Shown here in pieces: positions 1 through 9,400 of a stretch of 64,000 nucleotides of DNA. Within the stretch, counting starts at the first letter, position 1, and each line of letters opens with the position of its first letter. The stretch is from Bacteroides intestinalis DSM 17393 (GTDB lineage Bacteria; Bacteroidota; Bacteroidia; Bacteroidales; Bacteroidaceae), in the NCBI RefSeq assembly GCF_000172175.1, contig NZ_ABJL02000002.1:62001-126000 (forward strand). Reading direction: 5' to 3'. Below the pieces are notes generated by a model. That model did not search any database. It had not been told where the DNA came from and saw only the letters and a list, made by a program, of their open reading frames with translations. Both the position numbers and the translations under genes were made by a program.

Positions 1-1305
1 GACTTGTTCAGCCTCATCCGTATCCCAAGTATCAGTGCAAAACCTGAACATCATGACGACATGTTGGCTTGTGCAGAGCGCTGGGCACAACTATTGCTTG
101 AAGCAGGTGCAGACGAAGCACTGGTAATGCCATCGAAAGGCAATCCGATTGTTTTCGGGCAAAAGATAGTAGACCCGGCAGCAAAGACAGTTTTGGTATA
201 TGCACATTATGATGTAATGCCGGCAGAACCGTTGGAGCTATGGAAAAGCAACCCCTTTGAACCGGAAATCCGCGATGGGCACATTTGGGCCCGTGGTGCC
301 GATGACGACAAAGGACAATCATTTATACAAGTAAAGGCATTCGAATATCTGGTGAAACATGGCATGCTTAAGAACAATGTCAAATTCATCTTTGAGGGTG
401 AAGAAGAAATCGGTTCACCCAGTCTGGAAGCTTTCTGTGAGGAGCATAAAGAATTATTAAAAGCAGATATTATTCTGGTATCGGATACCAGTATGTTGGG
501 TGCCGACCTGCCCTCACTGACTACTGGTCTTCGCGGACTGGCATACTGGGAAATTGAAGTAACCGGCCCTAACCGTGACTTACACTCTGGACATTTCGGA
601 GGTGCCGTTGCCAATCCCATTAATGTATTATGTGGAATGATTGCCAAAGTAGTAGATGCCGATGGACGTATCACAGTGCCCGGTTTCTACGATGATGTAG
701 AAGAAGTTCCACAGGCGGAACGTGACATGATCACCCATATTCCTTTCGATGAAGAAAAATATAAGGCAGCCATTGGCGTAAAAGAGCTATCCGGAGAAAA
801 AGGATACAGCACTCTGGAGCGTAACAGTTGCCGTCCCTCTTTCGACGTTTGTGGCATTTGGGGCGGATATACCGGCGAAGGTTCCAAGACTGTGCTTCCC
901 TCAAAAGCTACAGCCAAAGTTTCTTGTCGCCTGGTTCCCCATCAGGATCATCACAAGATTTCCCAAATGTTTGCAGATTATATCCTAAGCATCGCTCCGG
1001 ATACCGTACAGGTAAAAGTGACACCCATGCATGGAGGACAGGGCTATGTATGCCCAATTAGCCTTCCAGCCTATCAGGCTGCCGAGAAAGGTTTTGAAAA
1101 AGCATTCGGAAAGAAACCACTTGCAGTACGCCGGGGAGGAAGTATTCCTATCATCTCCACATTCGAGCAAGTACTTGGAATCAAGACTGTACTTATGGGA
1201 TTCGGACTGGAATCAAATGCTATCCATTCACCGAATGAGAACTTTCCATTGGATATTTTCCGAAAAGGAATCGAAGCAGTCGTTGAATTCCATTTAAGGT
1301 ATTAG
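1..1305 (+). CDS. M20 family dipeptidase/metallopeptidase (5' end cut off by window)
   Basis: Zinc-dependent exopeptidase of the M20 family, probably a cytoplasmic dipeptidase. The reading frame is open from base 1, so the TTG at 4 is an internal Leu codon and the true start lies upstream; I estimate that about 15-20 residues are missing. Visible family motifs are AHYDV (metal ligand His plus Asp), ARGADDDKGQ (bridging Asp) and GEEEIGSPS (catalytic Glu-Glu). An internal lid/dimerisation domain follows (DLHSGHFGG), and a late His occurs in NAIHSPNE. The TAG stop lies inside the left arm of a long inverted repeat shared with the convergent gene. Confidence 0.93.
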   Translation, partial: DLFSLIRIPSISAKPEHHDDMLACAERWAQLLLEAGADEALVMPSKGNPIVFGQKIVDPAAKTVLVYAHYDVMPAEPLELWKSNPFEPEIRDGHIWARGADDDKGQSFIQVKAFEYLVKHGMLKNNVKFIFEGEEEIGSPSLEAFCEEHKELLKADIILVSDTSMLGADLPSLTTGLRGLAYWEIEVTGPNRDLHSGHFGGAVANPINVLCGMIAKVVDADGRITVPGFYDDVEEVPQAERDMITHIPFDEEKYKAAIGVKELSGEKGYSTLERNSCRPSFDVCGIWGGYTGEGSKTVLPSKATAKVSCRLVPHQDHHKISQMFADYILSIAPDTVQVKVTPMHGGQGYVCPISLPAYQAAEKGFEKAFGKKPLAVRRGGSIPIISTFEQVLGIKTVLMGFGLESNAIHSPNENFPLDIFRKGIEAVVEFHLRY

Positions 1306-1374
1306 TTACAAGCTACGAGCTACAAGTGCTGCGCTATCGTTCTGCATAGCACTTGTAACTCGTAGCTTGTAACT
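1304..1374. terminator. Long inverted repeat between convergent genes
   Basis: Two 27-nt arms (1304-1330 and 1348-1374) are complementary with one mismatch around a short loop; pairing can extend a few more bases. The left arm starts inside the TAG stop of the dipeptidase gene and the right arm ends inside the TGA stop of the convergent lipoprotein gene, so it probably acts as a bidirectional terminator. There is no clear U tract. The arms consist of repeated TACAAGCTACGAG-type words, which suggests a dispersed palindromic element. Confidence 0.6.
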
Positions 1375-3374
1375 CATTGATATGTCGTTCGCAAGACTTT
1401 AAATTCCGTGCGACGATTAATAGCATTACAAATCTCCTGCTGTTCCAGTGGGAGATTTTTTATAAACTCTTCTGTCAATACATCTCCCACCTTCAGGAAA
1501 GGTGCAGATTTCAGAGTGAAATTAGTGACTGTTTTAGGCTGTTGCTCTCCATACCCTTTCGGCGTGAGACGTTCCGAATCAATGCCTCCTTTAATTAAAT
1601 AGCGTACTACAGATTCTGCACGACGCTGCGAAAGACGGAGATTATAATCATCATTCCCTTTATAATCACAATGTGCGGAGAGTTCGATAGTAACATTCGG
1701 ATTATCATTTAGCAATTGTATCAACTCATCCAAGGCTACTGTAGATTCCGGAGTCAGGTCAGCCCGGTCAAACTCATAAAAGATATTCTCTATCAGTACA
1801 GGACGGGTAATGGAAGATAAAGGAAACTCAAGTTCATAATGGCGATCCTCATTAACATCTTCCGTCATCAACTCCTCTTTGTCATTCAGATAACCACGAC
1901 AAGAAGCAAGCAAGGCATAACGGCATCCTGGTGTAAGTTCCTGAGTAAAAGTTCCATCCTTCTTCACATTGATCTTCATATAAGTACCATCCTCTCCCAC
2001 CAAAGTAACCAGCGCATCAGAAAGTACATCCCCCTCTTTATCATAAACCAATCCTTTCAAGATATGATGTACCTCCGGAAGCTCAAAACTGTAAATGTGA
2101 TCCCAGCCACGGGCATCTCCCCGGTTAGAAGAGAAAAAACCCCGATTGGGCGCACCCGGCTCGAACGTCATACCAAAATCATCACTTTGTGAATTTACCG
2201 GAGATTTCATATTCTCAATATGCCAACGCCCCGTCAGGCTATCCGGCACAGCACGAAAGATATCCAGACCACCCATGCCGGGATGTCCGGTGGAAGAGAA
2301 ATACAGGGTACCATCCGGTGCAAAAGAGGGAAACATTTCATCACCGGAAGTATTAATTTCAGGCCCCAGGTTATCGACATAACCGAAACCATCACGAGTC
2401 ACGTTGATACGCCATAAATCCAGTCCGCCCTGTCCACCTGGCATATCAGATACGAAATATAGATAATCACCTGCAGGAGATAATGCAGGGTGGGCAACAG
2501 AAGAAAGGGTATCATTCAAGATTGCGCACTTCTGAGGACTCCCCCACTCTGCCCCGGCACGTTGAGAAACATATATCTCTGCATAAGCCGGTGCATTGGG
2601 CAATGTCCGGCAACGAGTGAAATACATCGTTTTACCATCTGCCGAAAAAGAACAAGCCCCTTCTTCGAATTCACTGTTTACTTCCGAAGCAAGCGGTTCA
2701 GGCTTTTGCCATTGCTTCTTTTCATTTCGCTTGGAGTGGAATATATCAGCACTTTTCATGCCGGTAATACCATTCAGATCGGCACCTTTGGCCTCGTTAC
2801 GGGTAGAAGTTAAATATAGGATATCAGGATCATTACCCACATACATGGGAGAATAATCACTACGGCGGGAAACAAGAATAGGGATACGCTTTACAATATG
2901 ACGGGTAGGATTTTTTTTCCACTCCTGTGCCAGCAGACAAGAAGCAATTCCTATATGCGCCAAGGAATCTTTACGCCCTTTTATATCAGACTGGTTCTGT
3001 GCATAAGCAAGATAATTCTCATAATAAGGTATGGCAGCAGCATATTCGCCATTCTTACGAAGCATCTCCGCCAGATAAAAATGAGAAAGAGTATCCGGAT
3101 GGCGATAACGGACGGCATTCATATAGGCAGCTTTAGCCTTCAACGTGTAATTGATACGGCGGTAGCAGTCACCTTGTTTATAGGCAAGCACACCTCGTTG
3201 CGAACGATCTTTGGGAGGAGTACGGGTATAGGCCGTTTTGTAATGGCGTGCAGCATCAAAGTATTCTCCACGGGCATAACTTTGTTCTGCCTGACGCAGA
3301 CTCCGCCCCACTCCACAGGAAGTGAGAAATAAGATAGCACAAAGAAAAAATAAAAACAGTTTATATAATTTCAT
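1374..3374 (-). CDS. OmpA-family lipoprotein with TPR, PD40 propeller and regulatory-like beta domain (PorE-like)
   Basis: 666-residue envelope protein. It begins with a lipoprotein signal (LFLTSC, Cys about residue 20), then TPR helices (about 25-165), PD40/WD40-like propeller blades (about 170-430, for example DPDILYLTSTRNE and DGKTMYFTRC), a carboxypeptidase-regulatory-like beta domain (about 437-510) and a C-terminal OmpA peptidoglycan-binding domain (about 530-660, NVTIELSAHCDYKGNDDYN and LSQRRAESVVRYL). This four-part order is that of PorE, an outer-membrane/peptidoglycan anchor of type IX secretion, although Bacteroides carry such proteins without a full T9SS. It lies 60 bp downstream of topB on the same strand and may be co-transcribed. 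The physiological role is inferred only. Confidence 0.85.
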   Translation of the reverse strand: MKLYKLFLFFLCAILFLTSCGVGRSLRQAEQSYARGEYFDAARHYKTAYTRTPPKDRSQRGVLAYKQGDCYRRINYTLKAKAAYMNAVRYRHPDTLSHFYLAEMLRKNGEYAAAIPYYENYLAYAQNQSDIKGRKDSLAHIGIASCLLAQEWKKNPTRHIVKRIPILVSRRSDYSPMYVGNDPDILYLTSTRNEAKGADLNGITGMKSADIFHSKRNEKKQWQKPEPLASEVNSEFEEGACSFSADGKTMYFTRCRTLPNAPAYAEIYVSQRAGAEWGSPQKCAILNDTLSSVAHPALSPAGDYLYFVSDMPGGQGGLDLWRINVTRDGFGYVDNLGPEINTSGDEMFPSFAPDGTLYFSSTGHPGMGGLDIFRAVPDSLTGRWHIENMKSPVNSQSDDFGMTFEPGAPNRGFFSSNRGDARGWDHIYSFELPEVHHILKGLVYDKEGDVLSDALVTLVGEDGTYMKINVKKDGTFTQELTPGCRYALLASCRGYLNDKEELMTEDVNEDRHYELEFPLSSITRPVLIENIFYEFDRADLTPESTVALDELIQLLNDNPNVTIELSAHCDYKGNDDYNLRLSQRRAESVVRYLIKGGIDSERLTPKGYGEQQPKTVTNFTLKSAPFLKVGDVLTEEFIKNLPLEQQEICNAINRRTEFKVLRTTYQ

Positions 3375-3434
3375 GCCTCACAAGTTATCATTCATATAAA
3401 CTGAAAAGTCGACTGATTATTGTATGACCATCAT

Positions 3435-5591
3435 TTATTCAAATGGTTTACGGAAAGTACATCCGTTCTTCCACTCCGAGCAACCATAAGCCGTTTTCCC
3501 CTTGATTATGGTTCCTTTGCCACACAATGGGCAAGTTTGTCCCTCAATAGATTGTATTTGAGAAGTGCCAGCAGCATTTGTTTCCACAACCTTCTTGCGC
3601 GGTTTACTTTGGCGTTTAGGCTTGGCAGCATCTTTCTCTTTTACCGCCTTTCCACCCCGCTTCTTACTACCACCGGATACTTCCTCCACCGCCTGCACAA
3701 TAGTAATATGACGATTGCTATTATCTGAAAGCACACTCATCACAACCTCAGAAACCATCTGTTTCAATTCCTCAAGAAATTGTGCAGCATCATAGGTCTT
3801 TTTCTCAATCTCACGAAGTTTCTTTTCCCAAATACCCGTTAGTTCGGCAGATTTCAATAACTCTTCATGGATAATCTGGATAAGCTCGACTCCTGTAGGT
3901 GTAGCTATCAGGTTCTTCTTCTCTTTGCGGATATAATTACGTTTAAATAAAGTCTCAATAATAGCGGCACGCGTAGACGGACGACCGATTCCATTCTCTT
4001 TCAATGCATCCCTCAATTCATCGTTATCCACCAACTTACCCGCTGTTTCCATAGCACGCAGTAAAGTAGCTTCAGTATAAGGACGGGGAGGTTGTGTCCA
4101 TTTCTCATATAAATCGGGTACATGAGGACCACTTTCACCTTTCACAAAAGCCGGCAATACATTTTCTTCATCTCCCGGATCTTTTTCTTCCTGTGACTGT
4201 GCACCCGGAGTTCCGAATATAACTCTCCAACCAGGTTCCAAAATCTGTTTTCCGGTAGTCTTGAATTCTATTTCTTCCACTACGCCCAGTACGGTAGTAG
4301 TAGCGAACCTACAATCGGGATAGAATACAGCTATGAATCGACGGGCTATCAAGTCGAATACACGGCGCTCCATGTCTGTCAGGTTCTGCGAATATTGCCC
4401 GGTAGGAATAATGGCATGGTGATCTGTTACCTTTGAATTATCGAATACCTTCTTTGACTTCAATAAAGTGGTCCCATCCAAAGGTGTTGTAAATGTTGCA
4501 TAATCACGCAAACCCTTCAAGATACCCGGACATTTCGGATAAATGTCATCACTCAGAAAGGTGGTATCTACACGAGGATAGGTAGCCACTTTCTTTTCAT
4601 ATAATGACTGGATGATTTTCAATGTCTCATCGGCAGAATAAGCAAACTTCTTATTACATTCCACCTGTAAGGAAGTCAAGTCAAACAAACGGGGGGGAGC
4701 TTCTTTTCCTTCCTTCTTGGTTACATCCGTAATCATAAAAGGAGAATTCCTGATCTGTTCCAGCAGTGCCATACCCTGTTCCTGGTTGGCAATAGGATCA
4801 ATACCTCTATTCTCTTCTTCCTTTTTGGGTTTCTTCCCGGCAGCAATTGCCTCCTTGTTCTTTTCAGCTTCCAGAACCAATTCTTCTTCGCTCTTCCTGA
4901 TGATAGCAGAGAATGTCGTATCCCGATACACTGTCTTCAATTCCCAATATTGCTTGGGCACAAAGTTCTCTATTTCCAACTGTCGGTTTACAATCAGTGC
5001 CAATGTAGGTGTCTGCACACGACCAATAGAAAGTACCTGCTTATTCTGCCCATACTTCATAGTATAAAGACGTGTGGCATTCATTCCCAATAACCAGTCG
5101 CCTATTGCGCGACTTAATCCTGCCTCATAAAGCGGTTGGAACTCTTTCTGATCTTTCAATTTGGCAAAACCCTCCCGAATGGCTTCTTCCGTCAAGGATG
5201 AAATCCACAAACGCTTTACCGGACAACGTGCACCGGCTTTCTGCATCACCCAACGCTGAATTAACTCTCCTTCCTGCCCGGCATCACCACAGTTTATGAT
5301 CATGTCGGCTTTCTGCATAAGAGTCTCTATCGTATGGAATTGCTTTTCATAAGTAGGGTTACTGATCAGTTTTATTCCGAAACGCGGTGGTATCATGGGC
5401 AAGCTTCCCAAGCTCCATGATTTCCAGTTCGGGGTATATTCGTGCGGTTCCTTGAGTGTACAGAGGTGACCGAATGTCCAGGTCACCTGGTATCCGTTTC
5501 CTTCGATATAGCCGTCTCTTCTATCTTTCGCTCCTAATACATCAGCTATGTCACGCGCCACAGAGGGCTTTTCGGCAATACAAACTATCAT
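3435..5591 (-). CDS. topB: DNA topoisomerase III (type IA)
   Basis: ATP-independent type IA topoisomerase that decatenates and relaxes negatively supercoiled DNA. The N-terminal Toprim domain shows EKPSVARDIADVL and the acidic motif GDAGQEGELIQ (TopB-type DAGxEGE). The catalytic tyrosine lies in ATYPRVDTTFLS at about residue 340. IGRVQTPTLALI and GIGRPSTRAAIIETL are typical of the family. After the catalytic core there is a basic tail (about 640-680, rich in Lys and Arg) and a C4-type zinc ribbon (CPLCGKG...CSEWKNGC). The length of 718 residues is normal. A TACCTTTG -7 box lies just upstream of the start. Confidence 0.96.
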   Translation of the reverse strand: MIVCIAEKPSVARDIADVLGAKDRRDGYIEGNGYQVTWTFGHLCTLKEPHEYTPNWKSWSLGSLPMIPPRFGIKLISNPTYEKQFHTIETLMQKADMIINCGDAGQEGELIQRWVMQKAGARCPVKRLWISSLTEEAIREGFAKLKDQKEFQPLYEAGLSRAIGDWLLGMNATRLYTMKYGQNKQVLSIGRVQTPTLALIVNRQLEIENFVPKQYWELKTVYRDTTFSAIIRKSEEELVLEAEKNKEAIAAGKKPKKEEENRGIDPIANQEQGMALLEQIRNSPFMITDVTKKEGKEAPPRLFDLTSLQVECNKKFAYSADETLKIIQSLYEKKVATYPRVDTTFLSDDIYPKCPGILKGLRDYATFTTPLDGTTLLKSKKVFDNSKVTDHHAIIPTGQYSQNLTDMERRVFDLIARRFIAVFYPDCRFATTTVLGVVEEIEFKTTGKQILEPGWRVIFGTPGAQSQEEKDPGDEENVLPAFVKGESGPHVPDLYEKWTQPPRPYTEATLLRAMETAGKLVDNDELRDALKENGIGRPSTRAAIIETLFKRNYIRKEKKNLIATPTGVELIQIIHEELLKSAELTGIWEKKLREIEKKTYDAAQFLEELKQMVSEVVMSVLSDNSNRHITIVQAVEEVSGGSKKRGGKAVKEKDAAKPKRQSKPRKKVVETNAAGTSQIQSIEGQTCPLCGKGTIIKGKTAYGCSEWKNGCTFRKPFE

Positions 5592-5611
5592 TCATTATTC
5601 TTTTAGCGGAG

Positions 5612-5619
5612 CAAAGGTA
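5612..5619 (-). promoter_or_regulatory. Bacteroides -7 box for topB
   Basis: TACCTTTG on the minus strand, 20 bp before the topB start. It matches the TAnnTTTG consensus. Confidence 0.55.
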
Positions 5620-5652
5620 CAAAAAAGAGAAGAAGGAAAGAAATTAATATCG

Positions 5653-5660
5653 TACCTTTG
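5653..5660 (+). promoter_or_regulatory. Bacteroides -7 box for the DUF6078 gene
   Basis: TACCTTTG on the plus strand, about 30 bp before the ATG at 5691. It forms a divergent pair with the topB promoter. Confidence 0.55.
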
Positions 5661-5690
5661 CATGATGATTACTAATTAAAAGAAAACAGA

Positions 5691-6128
5691 ATGGAAAAAG
5701 AATCATTCGATTATTCAAAAGTTCCCCATAACTTTGGTCTGTGCGCAGCAGCAGATTGCCCTCATGCCGACACTTGCCTACGCCGGATTGCATACACTCA
5801 TACACCGGCAAGCGTTACTTTTCCGCCTACACTGAACCCGAAAACAATTGAAGCCATGGCAGGGAAATGCGAATATTACCGTTCCAACCAAAAAGTGCGC
5901 TATGCCAAAGGTTTTGTCCGCACCACGGAAGCATTGGCTGTCAGTGCGTCAGGAACATTCCGCTACGGGCTGATTGGCAACTGGGGAATCAGACGATATT
6001 ATCAGAAACGGAAAGGAGAAACTTTACTCTCGCCTGCCGAACAACAAAAAGTGATGGCACTGGCCAGGAAGTTGGGCTTACAACAGGAAGAGTATTTCGA
6101 TAGCTATGTAGAAGAATACAACTGGTAG
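5691..6128 (+). CDS. DUF6078 family small four-cysteine protein
   Basis: 145-residue cytoplasmic protein that I match from memory to the Bacteroides family DUF6078; the function is unknown. The N-terminal part has Cys18, Cys23 and Cys29 (C-x4-C-x5-C, with His25 between) and a fourth Cys60 in GKCEYYRSN, a spacing that could bind zinc or an Fe-S cluster. A basic middle region follows (RYGLIGNWGIRRYYQKRKGE) and an acidic C-terminus. There is no signal peptide or membrane segment. A nested hairpin and a 22-bp repeat array lie directly downstream; a degraded second copy of both this gene and that downstream sequence occurs at 46757-47120. Confidence 0.8.
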   Translation: MEKESFDYSKVPHNFGLCAAADCPHADTCLRRIAYTHTPASVTFPPTLNPKTIEAMAGKCEYYRSNQKVRYAKGFVRTTEALAVSASGTFRYGLIGNWGIRRYYQKRKGETLLSPAEQQKVMALARKLGLQQEEYFDSYVEEYNW

Positions 6129-6181
6129 CAAGGCTACTGTCGTCCGGCATACAACGGATGGGCAACCACATCTTACAAACG

Positions 6182-6235
6182 AACAGCCGTACCCCAGCAG
6201 GTGAATCACTTTCACCTAACGAGGGTACGGCTGTT
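6182..6235 (+). repeat. Nested stem-loop (module copy A)
   Basis: The outer 13-bp perfect stem AACAGCCGTACCC / GGGTACGGCTGTT (6182-6194 with 6223-6235) encloses an inner 7-bp hairpin AGGTGAA / TTCACCT (6199-6205 with 6211-6217). A T-rich run follows, so it may end transcription of the DUF6078 gene. Copy B at 46891-46945 has the same design with compensatory base changes in the outer stem. Confidence 0.8.
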
Positions 6236-6244
6236 TCTTTTCAC

Positions 6245-6398
6245 GGTAACTTGGTTTACCCCAAATGGTAACTCCATTTACACGCCGAGGTAAAGGTCGT
6301 TACATACCGAGGTAAAGAGCGTTACAATAGGCGGTAAAGGTCGTTACATCCTGCGGTAAACGCTTTTACACTACAGCGTAAATAGAATGTAAATACAA
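6245..6398 (+). repeat. Array of seven 22-bp units with GTAA-N6-TTAC dyads (copy A)
   Basis: Units begin at 6245, 6267, 6289, 6311, 6333, 6355 and 6377, each exactly 22 bp. Units 1-6 contain the dyad GTAA-N6-TTAC, for example GTAAAGGTCGTTAC; the seventh is degenerate. The six central bases vary, while the dyad ends and the phase of about two helical turns are kept. There is no coding potential. It fills most of the gap between the DUF6078 gene and the convergent beta-helix gene. Confidence 0.85.
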
Positions 6399-6455
6399 GA
6401 TGTTGATATACAAACCATTAACAGAAAACATCTTTAAAGAACCAGCTCCAAATCC

Positions 6456-9400
6456 TCAATCTTTAAAGAACAGTTTCTTCCGCAACACATTCGTGCCATC
6501 ACTGACCACCACAATATAGAACCCGCCTTGCATGCCGGATAATTGCAAGGAATTAGTATTCACTTGCTGTGATAATATGCGTCGTCCCGACAAATCAATG
6601 ATTTCAACTTGATTGTCTACATCGCTCTTCAATCCACTCCAAGCCAACCGACCGTCATAATAATAAATCTCTCCGGCTGATTCTATGACCTCAGGTGATA
6701 TACTTGTAGGAGTATCGTCCACCAATGCCGCATAGAGCTCGTGGATAGACCAATATCCGCCCTTCGTCCCGGTCTGGATAATTTTGAAATGTGTTGCTGT
6801 CTCTTCCGGGAAACCGATAATCAGGACGGAAGTACCGTTTTTCCCTTCGGCTACAAGTTTCCAGTCAGCGTTAGCGCCATTCTTCACATACAGTTCGTAA
6901 CCGGCAGGACCGTCACCGGGACTTTTTGAAGAATCCAAAATTATTCTGTTCAGCTTATTGGCTGCATTCATATTCACAGTAACCATCTGACCAGCTTTTT
7001 GTGACTGTCCTGTATCCCATCGCGTGGATACATTATTGTCAATGGCATTACGGGCGTTTCCATTGTTCACATTGGCGGTAATACTCCACTTAGTACGGCT
7101 CAACAAGGCATCGGTAGCCTCAAAAACGGGGGTAAGCGTGAGATTGCAATCCCATTCACCCATCAACTTAATCCTCCACGATTCTACGTCGAGGACACTG
7201 GCACCGACAAATGCCTGCTTCTCATGACTTGAATTAGCAATACTGGCGTCAGACTTCATATTTACTACTGCATTGTGCATCCTGGCCTTTCCGGTTGATT
7301 TAGGCAAATAGAAATGATAAACGTTACCGGTAGTCGAAAAATTGGCCAGATTCAATACCAAGTTCCCATTATTAATAACAGTCGAATGTTTGGGTCCTCC
7401 CCAAAGGTCTATGCCATAAAACTCAGCATTTCCTGTAAATGTTTCACCCAAAGTAATGTAACGGGTATCAGGAAAAGCAGTACTCTTTGCTTCAAGGGCA
7501 ACTAACTGCGTATTCACCAGCGGAAAACCTGCACTGCCCAGCGCATTGAACATGGCAGAATTCATCGAACCGTCTATACCAAGCCCAAGTGCCTTTCCAG
7601 AAGCAGCCCTGCCTGCACCGGACTTATCGAACACAATACCCTCGTATCCTCCGTAATGGAAATCATTGTAAAGAATCTCATCCGTACAGTCTTCCACCGT
7701 AATAAAACGAAGTTCCTTCATATTCTGATCGTATGCCTTGCCATTATCAGCATCGGCATTATTAGACCAAGATCCAAATTTTGTTTCAGCACCACAAGCA
7801 TAGACAATGGTATTGAACTGCATGTTATTAACCATACCGCCTTGCGAACCTCCGCCTATACGAATCACATTCTTGAAAGCATGTCCTGCCAGATAGTCCA
7901 CATAGTGGTTATCGCACTTGTTACTGAACAAATCCAGTCCGTTCCAAGCTGCACGTATGCCGACGTTGACAATATAGATATCTTTCCCCTTCCCCTGAAT
8001 GGTGTACGGATACTGTGCCATCGCAGGCAACATGGAAGAGAGTTGTTCAGGATAATTAATGGATATTCCACGAACACCACTACCGGCTTCAAGTTTCAAG
8101 AATGATTCTCCAGAAGGCTGTCCTTTACCGGCATATACCTCAAAAATGGTTCCGTGCCCACGGGGAATACTCCCGAAATCGGCTGCACCACGTAGTTCTA
8201 CTCCGGTAGGCACAGTAAGAGTCCCGAGCATCTTATACCGCCCGCCGGGAAGATAGACAATACCACCCCCATCAGCTTTGGCTTTATCCAGGGCACTTTG
8301 TATAGCTGCAGTAGCATCCTTCGCACTGTTAAGGCCATTGCGGATCGCATTTTGGATACTCTGCGTATTCGTAGAAGAATTGAAAGGCACAACGAAAGGT
8401 TCAATACCGAAATCGAGGACATTATAAAGCACCACACGGGCAGGTTTTGTTTCAGGCACACGCAAGTCAGGAAATTCCGGCAGCTTGCTCCTCTCTGTCA
8501 GAGCTGTGTGATCTATATGACATTCAAACAGCGAATTGTTTTGAACATCTGCTTTCTTTGCGAAGCGGTTACCCTTAAGAATGCAACGTGCATCCGAACC
8601 TATGAAAACTTGCGGAGTAGTATTATTGAAGTCACAATCTGAAGCGACAAAATCACCTGACATACTATTCACCGCTCCCCCTTTTACAGTACATTGCTCC
8701 ATCATCAAGCGAGAAGAAGAACCGGATTCCATAAGTACAGCATTCTCACGAGCGGATATTTCACATCCGTAAAGCTGAACAGGTCCGTCGGCAGAAGATA
8801 CAACGATACCATTTTCACAATTCTCCATCTCTACGCGAGTAAACATAATACCGGAGGAAGAACTGCCATCAACATGAATACCAGTCTGGCAGTCTTTCAG
8901 ATGAAAGCTGTAATTATGACCGTTCGGATTGCCGTCACCGGACATGCTATTTCCGGTCTTAAAACCACAATTATATCCTTCGACATCGACGAAACAGGTG
9001 TAAGACCAGTCATTACGACGCATTGTTATACCTACCCCATTTTGATAGATCCAATCTGTGAAAGCGGAACCTGCTTTCGGTGCCCCTTCAAGCCCTGAAC
9101 CTGCCCAATAATCAGGAGAAAAGTATATCTGCTCAAAACGACCGACGTCAGCTATGTTATCAATCTCAATACCACGACTCAGTGGGGTTCCATATACATC
9201 ATAGATATTAGGGCAACCGCCACCGTTCTTTCTGGAAAGGATAATGCCGCTGTAAGAATTCACCAATGTTACATGACGGACATTACAATATTCATTACCC
9301 CACACACCATCACGGCCATAAAGCACTGTCGGCGGATAGGGCTTTATATGATCCGGATTCTGGTGTGGGTACCAAATGGAAAGATAGGTCAAGGCAGTGG

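Noticed and set aside
6245..6398. CRISPR array
   Set aside because: The units are 22 bp in total with a partly conserved dyad and no repeat-plus-unique-spacer alternation; no cas genes are in the window.
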